A stretch of 64,000 nucleotides of DNA, taken from assembly GCA_033032865.1 (NCBI GenBank), contig JAWHQI010000028.1, positions 5,165,001-5,229,000 on the forward strand. Reading direction: 5' to 3'. This document shows positions 1 through 11,348 of this stretch, in pieces (the stretch's first letter is position 1; each line of letters begins with the position of its first letter). Made by a program: the position numbers and the translations under genes. This stretch comes from Dactylorhiza incarnata (taxonomy: Eukaryota > Streptophyta > Magnoliopsida > Asparagales > Orchidaceae). The notes below the pieces were generated by a model, which did not search any database, was not told the DNA's origin, and saw only the letters and a list, made by a program, of their open reading frames with translations.

Positions 1-86
1 TTGCCAGGAGTAACTTGTTTAAGAGATAATGATTCAGAAGCAGTTTCCTCTTTAAGTAGTTTAAGAGAGCTAGAAGACTTTATAAA
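1..86. other. Left-edge remnant, unassigned
   Basis: The 86 bases before the first giant LTR are free of stop codons in one frame on each strand, so they may belong to the decayed minus-strand Sirevirus H interrupted by L1. I cannot align them with the env-like tails of S1 or S3, and the 3' end of L1 is missing, so no target-site duplication can confirm the link. Confidence 0.25.
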
Positions 87-3000
87 TGTAACATCCCTCA
101 AACAACCAGACCCCTATGATGGTTTTGTCATGACTAGGTCATGACAAAACCATAGGAAACACAAAAGACCATGTGAGCATAGGCAAGGAGGAAAACCACA
201 GTGGTCTGCAAATTGCAATTTCCAAATACCAAGCCTAGGGTTGGACTTTATGGCCTCACCTTGACCTTTAAGCCCACCATAGCATCCCTAACCCACTAGG
301 GGTCCCTTAGAGCACCAAGGACCCATTGGGGTCAACCAAAGAGGTCAATTTGACCAAAGTCAACCCTAACCCTAAATTGGTCAAAGCAGCCCAATTAGGG
401 TCAATTGTACTCCACCATGCCAAATTGACCTTTCCCCTACCCTTATGAGGACATTAGGGACCCAATGGACCAAAAAAAAACATCATGGGGCCACCAATTT
501 GACCAATTTGACCTAAGTCAACAATAGCCCTGTTTTGGTCAAAGTGGCCTATTAAGGGGAAATTGACCCTCACTTTGCCAATTTGACCCTACCTAGACCT
601 TCCTAACCCTCAGGGGAGGTCAATGGGTCACTAACCACCCATTCGGGTCAACCCAAATGATCAAATTGACCAAAGTCAACTCTACCCTAAATTTAGGTCA
701 AAATGACCTATCATGATCTAACCAAGCCCAATCCACTTGGGCTAGACTCAATTGAGGTGATACACTAGCTAATGGAGTTGAGAGATACTGAATTGGCCAT
801 TCAATTTTAGGAAATTTGTCCAGGAAAGAGAAAGCCCCAATTTGAAAGAGAGAGGGGGGGGGTTAATGGGGAGGAAGAAGAAGCCTTCAATCTCCCCCAT
901 TAATGGCCTCATTCATCTCCTCTTGGGGAGAGGAGGAGTTTCCAGTCTTCTCCCGGCCAAATTGAGGCCCCATTCACCTCCCCCAAGTGAAACCAAATTC
1001 ACCCTCTAATGTCCATTAATGGCAATCAATATTGTAACCCCCCCCCCCCCCTCCCTCAATTGGAGCTTTTAACACCTTCAGAGGTCGGAGAGGAGAGAAC
1101 CCCCCTCCCCCCCCCCCCCCCCCCCCCCCCCCCCTTTTCCTGAAGATTTTGAGCTCTCGAAGTGCAAGATCGGCATGGATCCAAAGAGAACTCTCCCTCC
1201 CATGGACAACCCGAAAAACACCAGGGCTAATGCCAAATTAAAGGTCTGATCCTCCTCTCCTCCTCTCCTCCTCTAGTGCATAGATCCCAATCAATTTGGG
1301 GATTGATTCGAGCTCAATCGGGCTTGAATCACGCTCCTGAAAGGGCTTGTTTTCGAGCTCTTTGCCCCCGCTAGAAAACCCCCCTCCGGCCACCACCGGC
1401 CGGCAAACCACCACCAATCGCCTGCCACCACCTCGACGAAGGTGGTGGTGGCATCAGCCGGCCGGAAGGATGCAAGGGTGGCTGCCAAATTATTGGGGAC
1501 GATGACTGGGTGTCGTCCGATCCGTCATGATCGGCTATTCGTAGACTTAGATGATTTAATACTTATGGTGTTTGATTTCCTGTCACATAATATGTTGTGT
1601 TTTGTTTTAATTATTAAAAATACTTAGGTTCTGATTTAGAAGAAGTGGTCTACATGATAGTTGTAGACCATGAGGTCAACTTTATTTTAAAATTTGTTTC
1701 ACACCATTTGGGTCAGTGGTCTGACCACAACACTCAAATTGGTGCAACATATACAAAGGGGTGACCAGAGTTTAATTTGTGTTCCCCCAATAATCCAGTC
1801 ATCCAAATGACTTGAAATTTGAAACATAGGCTGTTTATACTCTCACCCTTAACATATCCAAAAAATAGAATTTTTGGAGGACATTTTTCTAAGGCTTTTG
1901 CAAACATTTAATAATTCATGTACCAATTAATTATAGGGTCTAATGACATCCAAATCCCTCCAAATTTTGGTGGGTGGTCCTTAGGGCCATGTTATGCCTC
2001 TGGTAAAAATTTCATCCCATTTGGGATTGATTTGGTTGGGTAATTAATTAACCCAAGTTTTGTCAAACTAAGGGGTTTTAGGTCAAAAGTGCACTTGTTG
2101 GGTTAAGTGGTCAAATCTCATCAAAATGATGTGAAACCTTGGACACTGACTTAATACCACATAAAACACTTCCACCAATGATTTGGGGTGATTTGGGGTG
2201 GATATGCCCTAAGAACCTAGTTCAAACCCTATGGTGCACTTTGGGCTTGATGAAGGACATAGGGTCATATGTCCTTGGATGGACTTGGTGGATAAGTTTT
2301 TAGGGTGGTAATAACCCTAGATAATTTTATGAAAATTTTTAGGCACTTTTCTTTCCTCTGAACTAGTTAAGAATCAATTAGGGACCTCCCTTATAGGGAG
2401 AATTTACATGCTCATTTTACCTTGATTGTTGATGGAAGTTTGGTAGTGCTCATATGATCATGATGTAAACCTCTGGTAAATTTTGTGTGAATTTTGGATT
2501 GATTGAATTAGTACTTCATTCACAAGTCAACTATTTTGCTCAAAGATTGGGATAAATAAATCAGGGCTTAATATTCTCTGAAAAATTGTGGAACTTGGTA
2601 ATAGGACATTTTAGGGCATTAGAAAGCTTTGTGAATTTTTGTATGATTTTTGGAAGTATTTATCAGTAAGTTACTTCACAATGTGCCCTAGTTTGGATTT
2701 TCTTGAAATATTTATCTATGTGACTAATGGTTCTGAAAAATTATAAAACTCAGTCAGTAAACTTTTCTGATCATTATAGATGTCTGGTAATTTTACCATA
2801 ATTTTGGGATAAGTATTTTTGGTGGTTACTTCATTAACCTCCAATTTTGGATAATTATTCAATATTATAATTAGAGGTCAATACCTTACTGTAAAATTGT
2901 GATATTCTGTATTTACTGTTATTTTGATATCATAGATTTTCCATAAATTTATGTACGTCATATCATAAGAAGATCTTACACTTCATGTTCAATTTCATAC

Positions 3001-3536
3001 TTGGCCAATTTTTGGAGAAATTAAATTAAATGCCAAATAAATAAGGAAAATTACGACCTTCTGGATTTAATCTTATAATATCATGATAGACTCCCAGTAA
3101 TAATCTTGAGTCATTTGCATGACTACAAGGAGTACCTCCTCTCATGCAACTCATATAGCTTATTTGGTCTGCGTATAGTAAAACTGTAAAACTTGAGTAA
3201 CTTTTAGACCATTAGGTGGGAATGAAAGGTAGATGGTGTACCTGGTCTGTTTGAATAGATTGGAGGTCACCATTAGGAGTCTATATGTTGAGTGTGCCCG
3301 ATAAGCTAAAGGGTAAGGTTATGCTCGGGATTGATGCTCGGGATTGACGAAAGATCGCCTTTCTCTTGGAGTCATAAAATACTTATGGTTAATCCAAGTG
3401 TAATGATGAGAGGGTATTCATGTGGGTAGTTACTAACAACATTAAGTGTCTTGAGAAAGGGAGGTTTGAGCTATCATCCCATCGTACCTCCTAGTACCAC
3501 TGCGAGCCCCTCACAGGGTAGACCTCGGGAAGTCCA
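87..3536 (+). repeat. Giant Ty3/gypsy-type LTR L1, 5' segment
   Basis: It begins TGTAACATCC, the same start as L2, L3 and L4. The segment is non-coding. The first 1 kb is rich in 'gaccaaagtcaac' words, then come poly-C runs (about 1041-1054 and 1107-1134) and a GC-rich block with the hairpin GCCACCACCT...AGGTGGTGGTGGC at 1424-1452, followed by AT-rich sequence. L1 is interrupted at 3536 by solo LTR L2 (5-bp duplication GTCCA at 3532-3536 and 10211-10215). No gene is supported here; short ORFs such as those near 1291-1627 are chance frames. Confidence 0.75.
119..153. other. Perfect 16-bp inverted repeat near L1 5' end
   Basis: Arms ATGGTTTTGTCATGAC (119-134) and its exact reverse complement (138-153) are separated by 3 nt. 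It lies 32 nt inside the LTR. L2, L3 and L4 also have an inverted repeat just after their TGTAACATCC start, with different sequences. Confidence 0.8.
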
Positions 3537-4672
3537 TGTAACATCCTCAGAACTTCTAGACCCCTTAACTGCAATTAAGGTGAGACAAGTGGTGAGTGTT
3601 GTGGGTTTGGGCTAGGTAGTGACCTTAGGACCCATTGAGTTGAATAAACCAACATGTGGTCTGCTACAGGAGGCAGGTCAGCCTAAGTCAAACTAGCTCA
3701 ACATGAACTCACACCTTCAAATTGACTCTTCCAATAGATGATAAACACTCCAAGGAATGCTATGGACCCAAAAGCCCCATCATGGGATCATCAATTTGAC
3801 CAAATTGACCAAAGTCAACATTTCCCCTAATTTTGGTCAAAATCACACCTATTGGTCAAATTAGCTCACCTAGGTCTTCACCATGACTCAACCAACCTTG
3901 GTTAGTGTCAATGGACTCAAGACCATCACATTGGACCAGCCAACTCATCAATTGACCAAGTCAAACCCTAAAGTCAACTCTAGGTCAAAATTGGGATAAA
4001 AATGGTATTTAAATGAATTAGGTCAAGCCATATGGGCTAAAGCCCTCAAATTCGGCCCACTCTGAAGCCCACATGCATAATGACCAGACTTGCCCAACAT
4101 GCAATGACATGCAAAGGGGTTGCATGGTCTTTTTCCCCTTCCACCATTAAGAAGAAGAGGAATTTGGGGAATGGAGGCCATGTGGCCCTCCATTCCTCTA
4201 CCCAAAGCCTTGCCTGAGCCCACACATGAATGCCCAGCCGAATTCCTACTGAAACAGTGCCACTTGGTGGCTGGGAGGAGCATCCAAGGCATGGCCAAAA
4301 ATCCACCCACTCAAAACCTTATGTCCAGCCATCCCCACCCCATTTTGACCCTTCCATCACCTTTAGAAGACTGAGAGTAGTCGAGCTGGTGCTTTGGACT
4401 GGAGAAAATGGTGCCGGATCAAGGAATTGGGCAGGACCGCTGGAGCTCGCCGCCACCATGCCGCACAATCACAACACCCGCCGCCAAGCCCCACTAAGGT
4501 CCGGTTTCTCCCCCTCTCCCTCTGTGCTAGAATCTAGACCTATTTAGGAGTGATATCGGGCTCAAACGAGCTCGATTCCATGCGAGATTGAGGGAGAAAT
4601 CCGAGCCTTTTCTTCTTGCTCGGGATTGCCGGAGGAGTCGCCTCCGGCGGCCGTGTCACCGCCTGGCGTTAG

Positions 4673-4696
4673 CCACCACCTCAACGGAGGTGGTGG
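4673..4696. other. GC-rich hairpin conserved between giant LTRs
   Basis: A perfect 10-bp stem CCACCACCTC/GAGGTGGTGG with loop AACG. Equivalents are at 1424-1452 (L1), 31829-31846 (L4) and 35906-35929 (L5, one T:G pair in the stem). It sits about 1.1-1.3 kb from the 5' end of those LTRs, in a Gly/Pro-codon-like GC block that follows an AT-rich stretch, so it may lie near the transcription start. Confidence 0.75.
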
Positions 4697-5900
4697 AGGC
4701 GGTGGCCGGCGGTGGTGGGCCGGAGGTTGCCGGGAAATGGCCGGAGAAGATGGCCCAGGCGGGATCGATCTGGACCGTCGGCTGGCTGGGGAAGATGACC
4801 GGATGCCATCGATCTTGCGATGTGATTCGTGCTGGATCAAATTTTAATCATATATATGTAATATTATTAATTGTATTAAACTGTCACACAATTTTAGTGG
4901 CTTTCATTAATTATTTAGAGGCCTTTAGAGGCCTTAATTTGAAAAGTGCCCAGAGACAACTCCTGTAGATCTGAGTGTCTACTTTCAAATGAAAGTGGAA
5001 TCAGGCCATTTGGTTAAATCTAGGGCCCATATCACTCATTCTTGTGAGGCTGGTCAAAATGCAAACCAGATCTTTGAACTAGTGTAACTTTTTAATGCCA
5101 AGTCTGATGGACTTGAGATTTTATCCATGCATGCATGTGCCTCATACCTAGCTTAGGTTTAAATATCAGATTTTTTGGAGATAATTTTTCTATAGTTTTG
5201 TTCAAAACTTAGAAAATTAAATAAATGGAATATTTGGAGTTATATAACTCCTAATGACCCCAAATTTTGGTGAGGGCTTCTTTAGGTCATGTATGAGATC
5301 TGGTTAAAATTTCATCACATGTGCATGAGTGGATTTCTCTGAGCTTCAAATTGAAGTTTTGGGACTTGAGAGTTAAATTGGGGTGCTAATAGTCAATTTG
5401 GGCTTTTGAACTTTTTGATGGAATTGAAGGTGGGAATCACCTTGCATGCTTCTGAAACCTTGGGGTTTTTGTATGTCATGAGGATATACATCTTTGACAT
5501 AAGTCTCATGACCTTTGGAAATTATTTTCATAAAGTTTCTAAGTAAATTCAAATTGTCACACTTGTAAATTAATGAAATTTATGAGATTAAAACAACTAA
5601 CAAAAATCCCACCTTCTAGGCATAGTCTTTTCATGACATTACATATCCTTAGAAACAATCTCATGTGGTTTAGAGGAAAATTTAGGGTAGCTCCTTTACA
5701 AATTATGAAATGCCCTCCCTGGGCAATTTAATTAATTATTGAGAAATTTATATTTAGAAAATGGTGATTCTCTGGAATGTGTAGCTTTATGATGAGGCAC
5801 ATCAGTAGGAGTAATCTCATGTGGCCTAGATGAAAATTTAGCTTAGTTCCTTTACAAGTTTTGAAATATCTTTCATGGATAAATTATTTGATTATTGAGC

Positions 5901-7350
5901 AATTATGGCTAAATAATCCCTGGTAGATTATGAAACTTTGGATTTGGTGTTTCTAGATGATTATTGTACTAAGTTAATTTTCTCAGAATTTATAGAGACA
6001 TGTTAATGGTAGTTGTAGTGTAATCTCTTATTGGCACACCATTTGAAATAAATAGTAATTATGGATAAATACTCCCTGGTAAATTAAAAAACTTTGGATT
6101 TGGTGTTTCTAGATGATTATTGTACTAGGTTAATTTTCTCAGAATTTATAGAGACATATTAATAGTAGTTGTAGTGTAATCCCTTATTGGCACACTTTTG
6201 TAATAAATAGTAATTATAGATAAATACTCCCTGGTAAATTATGAAACTTTGGATTTGGTGTTTCTAGATGATTATTGTACTAGGTTAATTTTCTCAGAAT
6301 TTATAGAGACATATTAATGGTAGTTGTAGTGTAATCCCTTATTGGCACACCATTTGTAATAAATAGTAATTATGGATAAATACTCCCTGATAAATTAAGA
6401 AACTTTGGATTTGGTGTTTTTAGATGATTATTGTACTAGGTTAATTTTCTCAGAATTTATAGAGACATATTAATGGTAGTTGTAGTGTAATCCCTTATTG
6501 GCACACCATTTGTCATAAATAGTAATTATGGATAAATACTCCCTGGTAAATTAAGAAACTTTGGATTTGGTGTTTCTAGATGAATATTGTACTAGGTTAA
6601 TTTTCTCAGAATTTATAGAGACATATTAATGGTAGTTGTAGTGTAATCCCTTATTGGCACACCAATTGTAATAAATAGTAATTATGGATAAATACTCCCT
6701 GGTAAATTAAGAAACTTTGGATTTTGTGTTTCTAGATGATTATTGTACTAGGTTAATTTTCTCAGAATTTATAGAGACATATTAATGGTAGTTGTAGTGT
6801 AATCTCTTATTGGCACACCATTTGAAATAAATAGTAATTATGGATAAATACTCCCTGGTAAATTAAGAAACTTTGGATTTGGTGTTTCTAGATGATTATT
6901 GTACTAGGTTAATTTTCTCAGAATTTATAGAGACATATTAATGGTAGTTGTAGTGTAATCCCTTATTGGCACACTTTTGTAACAAATAGTAATTATGGAT
7001 AAATACTCCCTAGTAAATTATGAAACTTAAGATCTGGTGTTTTCAGACCAATGTTGTGCTATAGTAATTTTCCTAAAATTTATTGAAGTCTTAACATAGC
7101 ACCTGTAGTGTAAATCCCTAATTGCACCCCATTTATGTTAAATAGAAATTATGGTTAAATAGTTCCTGTAAAATATGAAATTTGGGGTTTGAGGTGTTTA
7201 GACCAATATTATGATACAGTGAATTTATCAGAATTTATGGAGATCATTAGTTGACAGTCGATGTATAATTCACTATCTGCACGTCTTCTATTTTAATAGA
7301 GACTAAGATTTAAGTTTCCCTGGAGAATTTATGAAATTAGGATTTGAGGT
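5901..7350 (+). repeat. Tandem array, period about 155 bp
   Basis: Units begin near 5901, 6056, 6208, 6368, 6523, 6679, 6835, 6990, 7145 and 7303. About seven are highly similar (shared words CTCCCTGGTAAATTA and TTTCTCAGAATTTATAGAG) and the first and last are more diverged. It is non-coding. L4 has an array of similar period on its own strand (30021-30680). Confidence 0.85.
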
Positions 7351-8248
7351 TGTTAGATCACTACTCATTGCGAACCCATGGTAATAATTGGAACTCATTT
7401 GGATATGATGTGATCAAGATTGCACCTTAGGAGTCAAATCTAGCTCAATCATATTTTGGTCTGCGAATAGTAAAACTGATTTATATGATTTAGACCACCA
7501 CTGACCTTCACACATAGAACTATTAACTCTTTGACTATTATGAAGGCTCAGATTATTTGGAAGAACACCTCTAAGGGGCACCATGGGAAATAAGGGTTGG
7601 GGTGCGTTTAGCAAAACTATAAGTGCAGGAATTTATAATGATATAAAAAGGAGGTTAGACCTCATCAAGGGCCCCACAGACAACTCATCTGTGTTAAATG
7701 ATTATATGGGAGTAAAACTACCCTTAGCCGGGCGAGCCATTTTTAAGGTAAATACTCAAGGGAGAAGTCGAGAAATATCTAAGGCAACCCCTGGATTAAG
7801 GATGACGAAGAATATGAGTGTGGGTCCAAGTAAGGTTGAGAATGCTAATTGAATGTGTGCAGTTCCTCAGTGAAGAAGGGAACTCGAGCTTAGAATGTGA
7901 CGACGGGAGAGTCAGCACCCGGTCACAATTGGTGGTGTTGGAGTTCAAAAGAACTCCCCCACTCCTAGGAGCCAAGTTTAACTCATCTTATAGATTTAAT
8001 GTAATTCGAGAGGATAATGGGGATCAAGTAAAAAGGGGTAGATACCCACAAGATTAAGTGCCTCGGGAAGAGGAAGTTCGGGGTGTCAGCCCGCCACACT
8101 TCCCAGTACCACTGCGAGCCGCTCACCGGGCAACCCTCCGGAAGTCCAAGGCTAATCCTAAAGCTTCTGAAATCAACTAAATTATAGACAAGACTAGTTA
8201 AGTAGGAGAACATGACAAGTTAACTTCCATCCCAAACCGGAACATTTT

Positions 8249-8600
8249 ATAAGGAAGGACTGGGATAGTCCTGGGAGCGGTAGGCTCGGGTTATAAGGAA
8301 GGACTGGGATAGTCCTGCGAGCGGTAGGCTCGGGTTATAAGGAAGGACTGGGATAGTCCTGCGAGCGGTAGGCTCGGGTTATAAGGAAGGACTGGGATAG
8401 TCCTGCGAGCGGTAGGCTCGGGTTATAAGGAAGGACTGTGATAGTCCTGCGAGCGGTAGGATCGGGTTATAAGGAAGGACTGGGATAGTCCTGCGAGCGG
8501 TAGGCTCGGGTTATAAGGAAGGACTGGGATAGTCCTGCGAGCAGTAGGCTCGGGTTATAAGGAAGGACTGGGATAGTCCTGCGAGCGGTGGGCTCGTAGT
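8249..8600 (+). repeat. Hairpin tandem array, 8 x 44 bp
   Basis: Eight units start at 8249 and every 44 bp after. Each holds two adjacent inverted repeats, AGGACT-N5-AGTCCT and CGAGC-GGTAG-GCTCG. Single-copy relatives occur in L1 near 10350 (GGACTAATTAGTCC) and L5 near 61008 (GGACTAGTTAGTCC). Confidence 0.9.
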
Positions 8601-8911
8601 TTAAAGATAAGACTAGTGTAGTCTAGCGAGCGGTAGGCTCGTAGTTTAAATATAAGACTAGTGTAGTCTAGCGAGCGGTAGGCTCGTAGTTTAAATATAA
8701 GACTAGTGTAGTCTAGCGAGCGGTAGACTCGTAGTTTAAATATAAGACTAGTGTAGTCTAGCGAGCGGTAGGCTCGTAGTTTAAATATAAGACTAGTGTA
8801 GTCTAGCGAGCGGTAGGCTTGTAGTTTAAATATAAGACTAGTATAGTCTAGCGAGCGGTAGGCTCGTAGTTTAAATATAAGACTGGTATAGTCTGGAGAG
8901 CGGTAGGCTCT
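8597..8911 (+). repeat. Hairpin tandem array, 7 x 45 bp
   Basis: Seven units start at 8597 and every 45 bp after. The second hairpin (CGAGC...GCTCG) is kept as in the preceding array, while the first is changed on both arms to AGACTA-GTG-TAGTCT, so the pairing survives although the bases differ. Confidence 0.9.
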
Positions 8912-9419
8912 ACTCTATAAATGTTGATGTAGATTTGTGAGCTGGAGGCTCGGTAGTAAATGGCTAATACATGTTACTTGTGTGTAAGATGTGGTGGGTC
9001 TTCGGTTCTGTCTTAGTCGTCACACTGACAGCAGTTCGTTGACTCGGCAGTGCTAGTGGTTTTATGGGGGGCAGGTTGTCTTACTGCGCGTCCGACGGGA
9101 CGGATTCCCTAAACCCTGCCTGGCCAATTCAGTTTAGTACGCAGGAGCTCGTGAGTACCGGGTACCGGTATCACAGCGTACGTTAGGGCCTAGGTCTGGT
9201 AGTGTGACTTACCCACCTAGGTGAGGAGACGTCCGCTCCTCTGCCACCGTTTGACCACGCCGGGAGGTGCCCGAGAGGTTAGCTACCTCCGAAAAGTGGG
9301 AACTAAAGGTCTGTACGTACAGAGTCATGTGGGTGAGTTGCATGTGTATGAAATAATAATACAAACATTGCATCATTGCATTGCACATCATAGCATAGCA
9401 TTTCTGCACAAACAGAGAC

Positions 9420-9517
9420 CTCATCGTATAAATCCGTATGAGCTCTTTTATACGATGAGTTTACTTCTTGCTAGATCCCTTAGCTTATGTGCTTTTGTGT
9501 GTGCATATAAGCTAAGG
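9420..9517 (+). other. Paired hairpin module H1-H2 of L2
   Basis: H1 is CTCATCGTATAAA (9420-9432) pairing with TTTATACGATGAG (9447-9459), a 13-bp stem. H2 is CCTTAGCTTATGTGC (9478-9492) pairing with 9503-9517, 15 bp with one G:T pair. The H1 loop holds GTATGAGCTCT. Copies are in L1 (10848-10942) and in L4 (28544-28634, minus strand). The module lies about 0.8 kb from the LTR 3' end in L2 and L4. Confidence 0.85.
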
Positions 9518-9715
9518 TTACTTTCGTATTTGCTCTTATTTCTTGTACCTGCTTCTTTATATTACATTGTCTTTTACTATCTGCTGGCGTACTTACTCTG
9601 GTTAGAATAGAATGGTTACCTTTACTTGCTTAGTATTTATATACCATGCTAGTCTCGACATTTGTCACCTGCCTTGTTTCTTTTACCCCTTGTTTTTCCT
9701 CCGCTTCCTCCTCCC

Positions 9716-9780
9716 GCACGATGCCTAGGAGTCGCGGGGGGAGGCGGGGACAAAATTGGCTTAGTCTTTATGACTAACGG
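9716..9780 (+). other. Conserved CCTAGGAGTC box and TTAGTC hairpin
   Basis: The box CCTAGGAGTCG is followed by a G-rich run and the hairpin TTAGTC-N5-GACTAA (9761-9777). It is repeated in L1 at 16493-16550 and in L4 (minus) at 28270-28345. In L2 a short frame starts ATG-CCT-AGG-AGT and would give a basic peptide of 18 residues. L1 has GTG in place of that ATG and L4 has no start there, so coding is not supported. Confidence 0.6.
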
Positions 9781-10210
9781 TCGGTTGTGACCGTAGGTGC
9801 ACGAGGTGATGGAGCCCCAGCTAGAAGAGGAGACAGGACACGAGGATCTTATGCCGCGCATTACTTCTACTATAAGACAGGTGTTCGAGAGTTGAGAGTT
9901 GTTTAGCTTCCGCATAGATGTAGAGTGAGAGAGTTTATGTACCTTGCTTGGATTTGTACCGGGCTTAAGCCCTTTCTCTCCTTTACTTGTTGTACTCATT
10001 GATGGACTTTTATATTTTGTTGTATAAATGTGTGATCGTGGACTTCGTTTTGTTTCTTTCCCTTCTTAGCTCTTGTTGGCCTGTTGATCGTTCTGCCGGC
10101 AGGATCGGCGTCTTACGGAGGCAGCTAACTCGGGTGTTAGTGCCACCGTAAGGCGGCGGTTCTGGGCATAAGATCCGGATGCTCTCCAGGTGCGGGAGAG
10201 GGATCTTACA

Positions 10211-11111
10211 GTCCAAGATTAACCCTAAACTGCAGGAATAAATTGTTGTGCATGATTAACTGAATAATACACACACCCACACCCCGTGGCTACGAGAAGT
10301 TAGTTGGTTTGGTCTTACGAGAGGTAGGATCCGTGGTAGTAGGAGCGGACTAATTAGTCCGGTGAGCTTGTGACACAGAAATGGTTCTTGGATGGGCAAG
10401 TTAGGCCGGGGAGCTTATGGCTCGGAGATATAAATAGTATTCATAAATGTATGTGCATAAAAGTGGTGGGTCTTTAATATTGGCGGTCATCGCACCGACG
10501 TCGATACTTTGGCTCGGTAAGTGTGGTTAACACTTTACCAAGGAAACGTCTGGTGGATTAGCCAGTAAGAGTACGCAGGAGCTCCATTGTTGTGTTCTTA
10601 GCGTTGAGGCGTACGATAGGTCTTGGTTAGGTAGTGCAGATACCAACCTAGAGGTGGGCGAGGCCCAACCCACCGCTTCCGTTTGCCACTAGGGGAGTAT
10701 CCTGGGAGTTTTGCTAGCTCCAAAAAGGGGGAACTAAAGGTTTGTGCGCATAGAGTTGAAGTGTGTGAGTTGCACTTGTGTGATCATAGCATAAACTGTA
10801 TAACTTTGCATGTCATGGCATAAGCATTGCATTTCAACCCCTACCCCTATCGTATAAATTGGTATGAGACTTTTTATACGATATGCCCTGCTAAACGACC
10901 CCTTGGTCTATAGGTCTGTATGGGCATTCCTATAAATCAAGGTTACTCTTCTTAGTTACTTTTACTTATTACTGATTTACTTATTATTGCTTTACCTATT
11001 ACTGCTTTACTTATTACTGTTTTACTCATTACTGCTTTACTCATTGTACTATATATTGTGTAGTGGTATACATTTCCGTAGATTAGATTCACCATCACCT
11101 GCTATTTTTTA
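10211..11111 (+). repeat. LTR L1, middle segment
   Basis: This is the continuation of L1 between the L2 and L3 insertions. It carries the single-copy hairpin near 10350 and the H1-H2 module (H1 10848-10858 with 10873-10883; H2 10901-10914 with 10929-10942), then a TTTACTYATTACTGC run (10970-11040). It is cut at 11111 by L3 (duplication TTTTA). No gene. Confidence 0.8.
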
Positions 11112-11348
11112 TGTAACATCCCGACTTTGAAAAGGGGTCTAGTCGGTTCAGTTGAACCCTCGGAAGAGCTTAGGCTGGGTCATAAGACAACCACGACCCG
11201 ACCTTTGCCACCTAATGGTGGTCTTTTGGAGAAATAATTGTTTTGGGTAGCATTGTGCTTCGCCATAACACTGAAGTAGTATAGTAGCACGTCACGACTA
11301 CGCTATTTTGGTATAATAAGCACACGTGCTTCGAATCGACTTCCGTCA

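Larger units (their letters stand above)
3537..10210 (+). mobile_element. Solo giant LTR L2 (Ty3/gypsy-type)
   Basis: It runs from TGTAACATCC to GGATCTTACA, 6,674 bp, flanked by a perfect 5-bp duplication GTCCA (3532-3536 and 10211-10215), with no internal element domain. It is therefore a solo LTR left by LTR-LTR recombination, inserted into L1. It contains a hairpin at 3563-3580, the GC-rich hairpin at 4673-4696 (CCACCACCTC-AACG-GAGGTGGTGG), a 155-bp tandem array, two hairpin arrays of 44 and 45 bp, paired hairpins at 9420-9517 and a terminal hairpin TAAGATCC/GGATCTTA (10169-10176 and 10201-10208). The ORFs inside (for example 4023-4968 and 7414-8213) have no family features and differ from frame to frame, so I treat them as chance. 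Confidence 0.85.

Noticed and set aside
8249..8911. Regularly spaced 44-45 bp repeats resembling a CRISPR array
   Set aside because: Units are contiguous without unique spacers, and the context is a plant LTR.
9221..9610. 129-residue ORF in L2
   Set aside because: Covers the H1-H2 hairpins; no homologous frame in L1 or L4, where stops interrupt.
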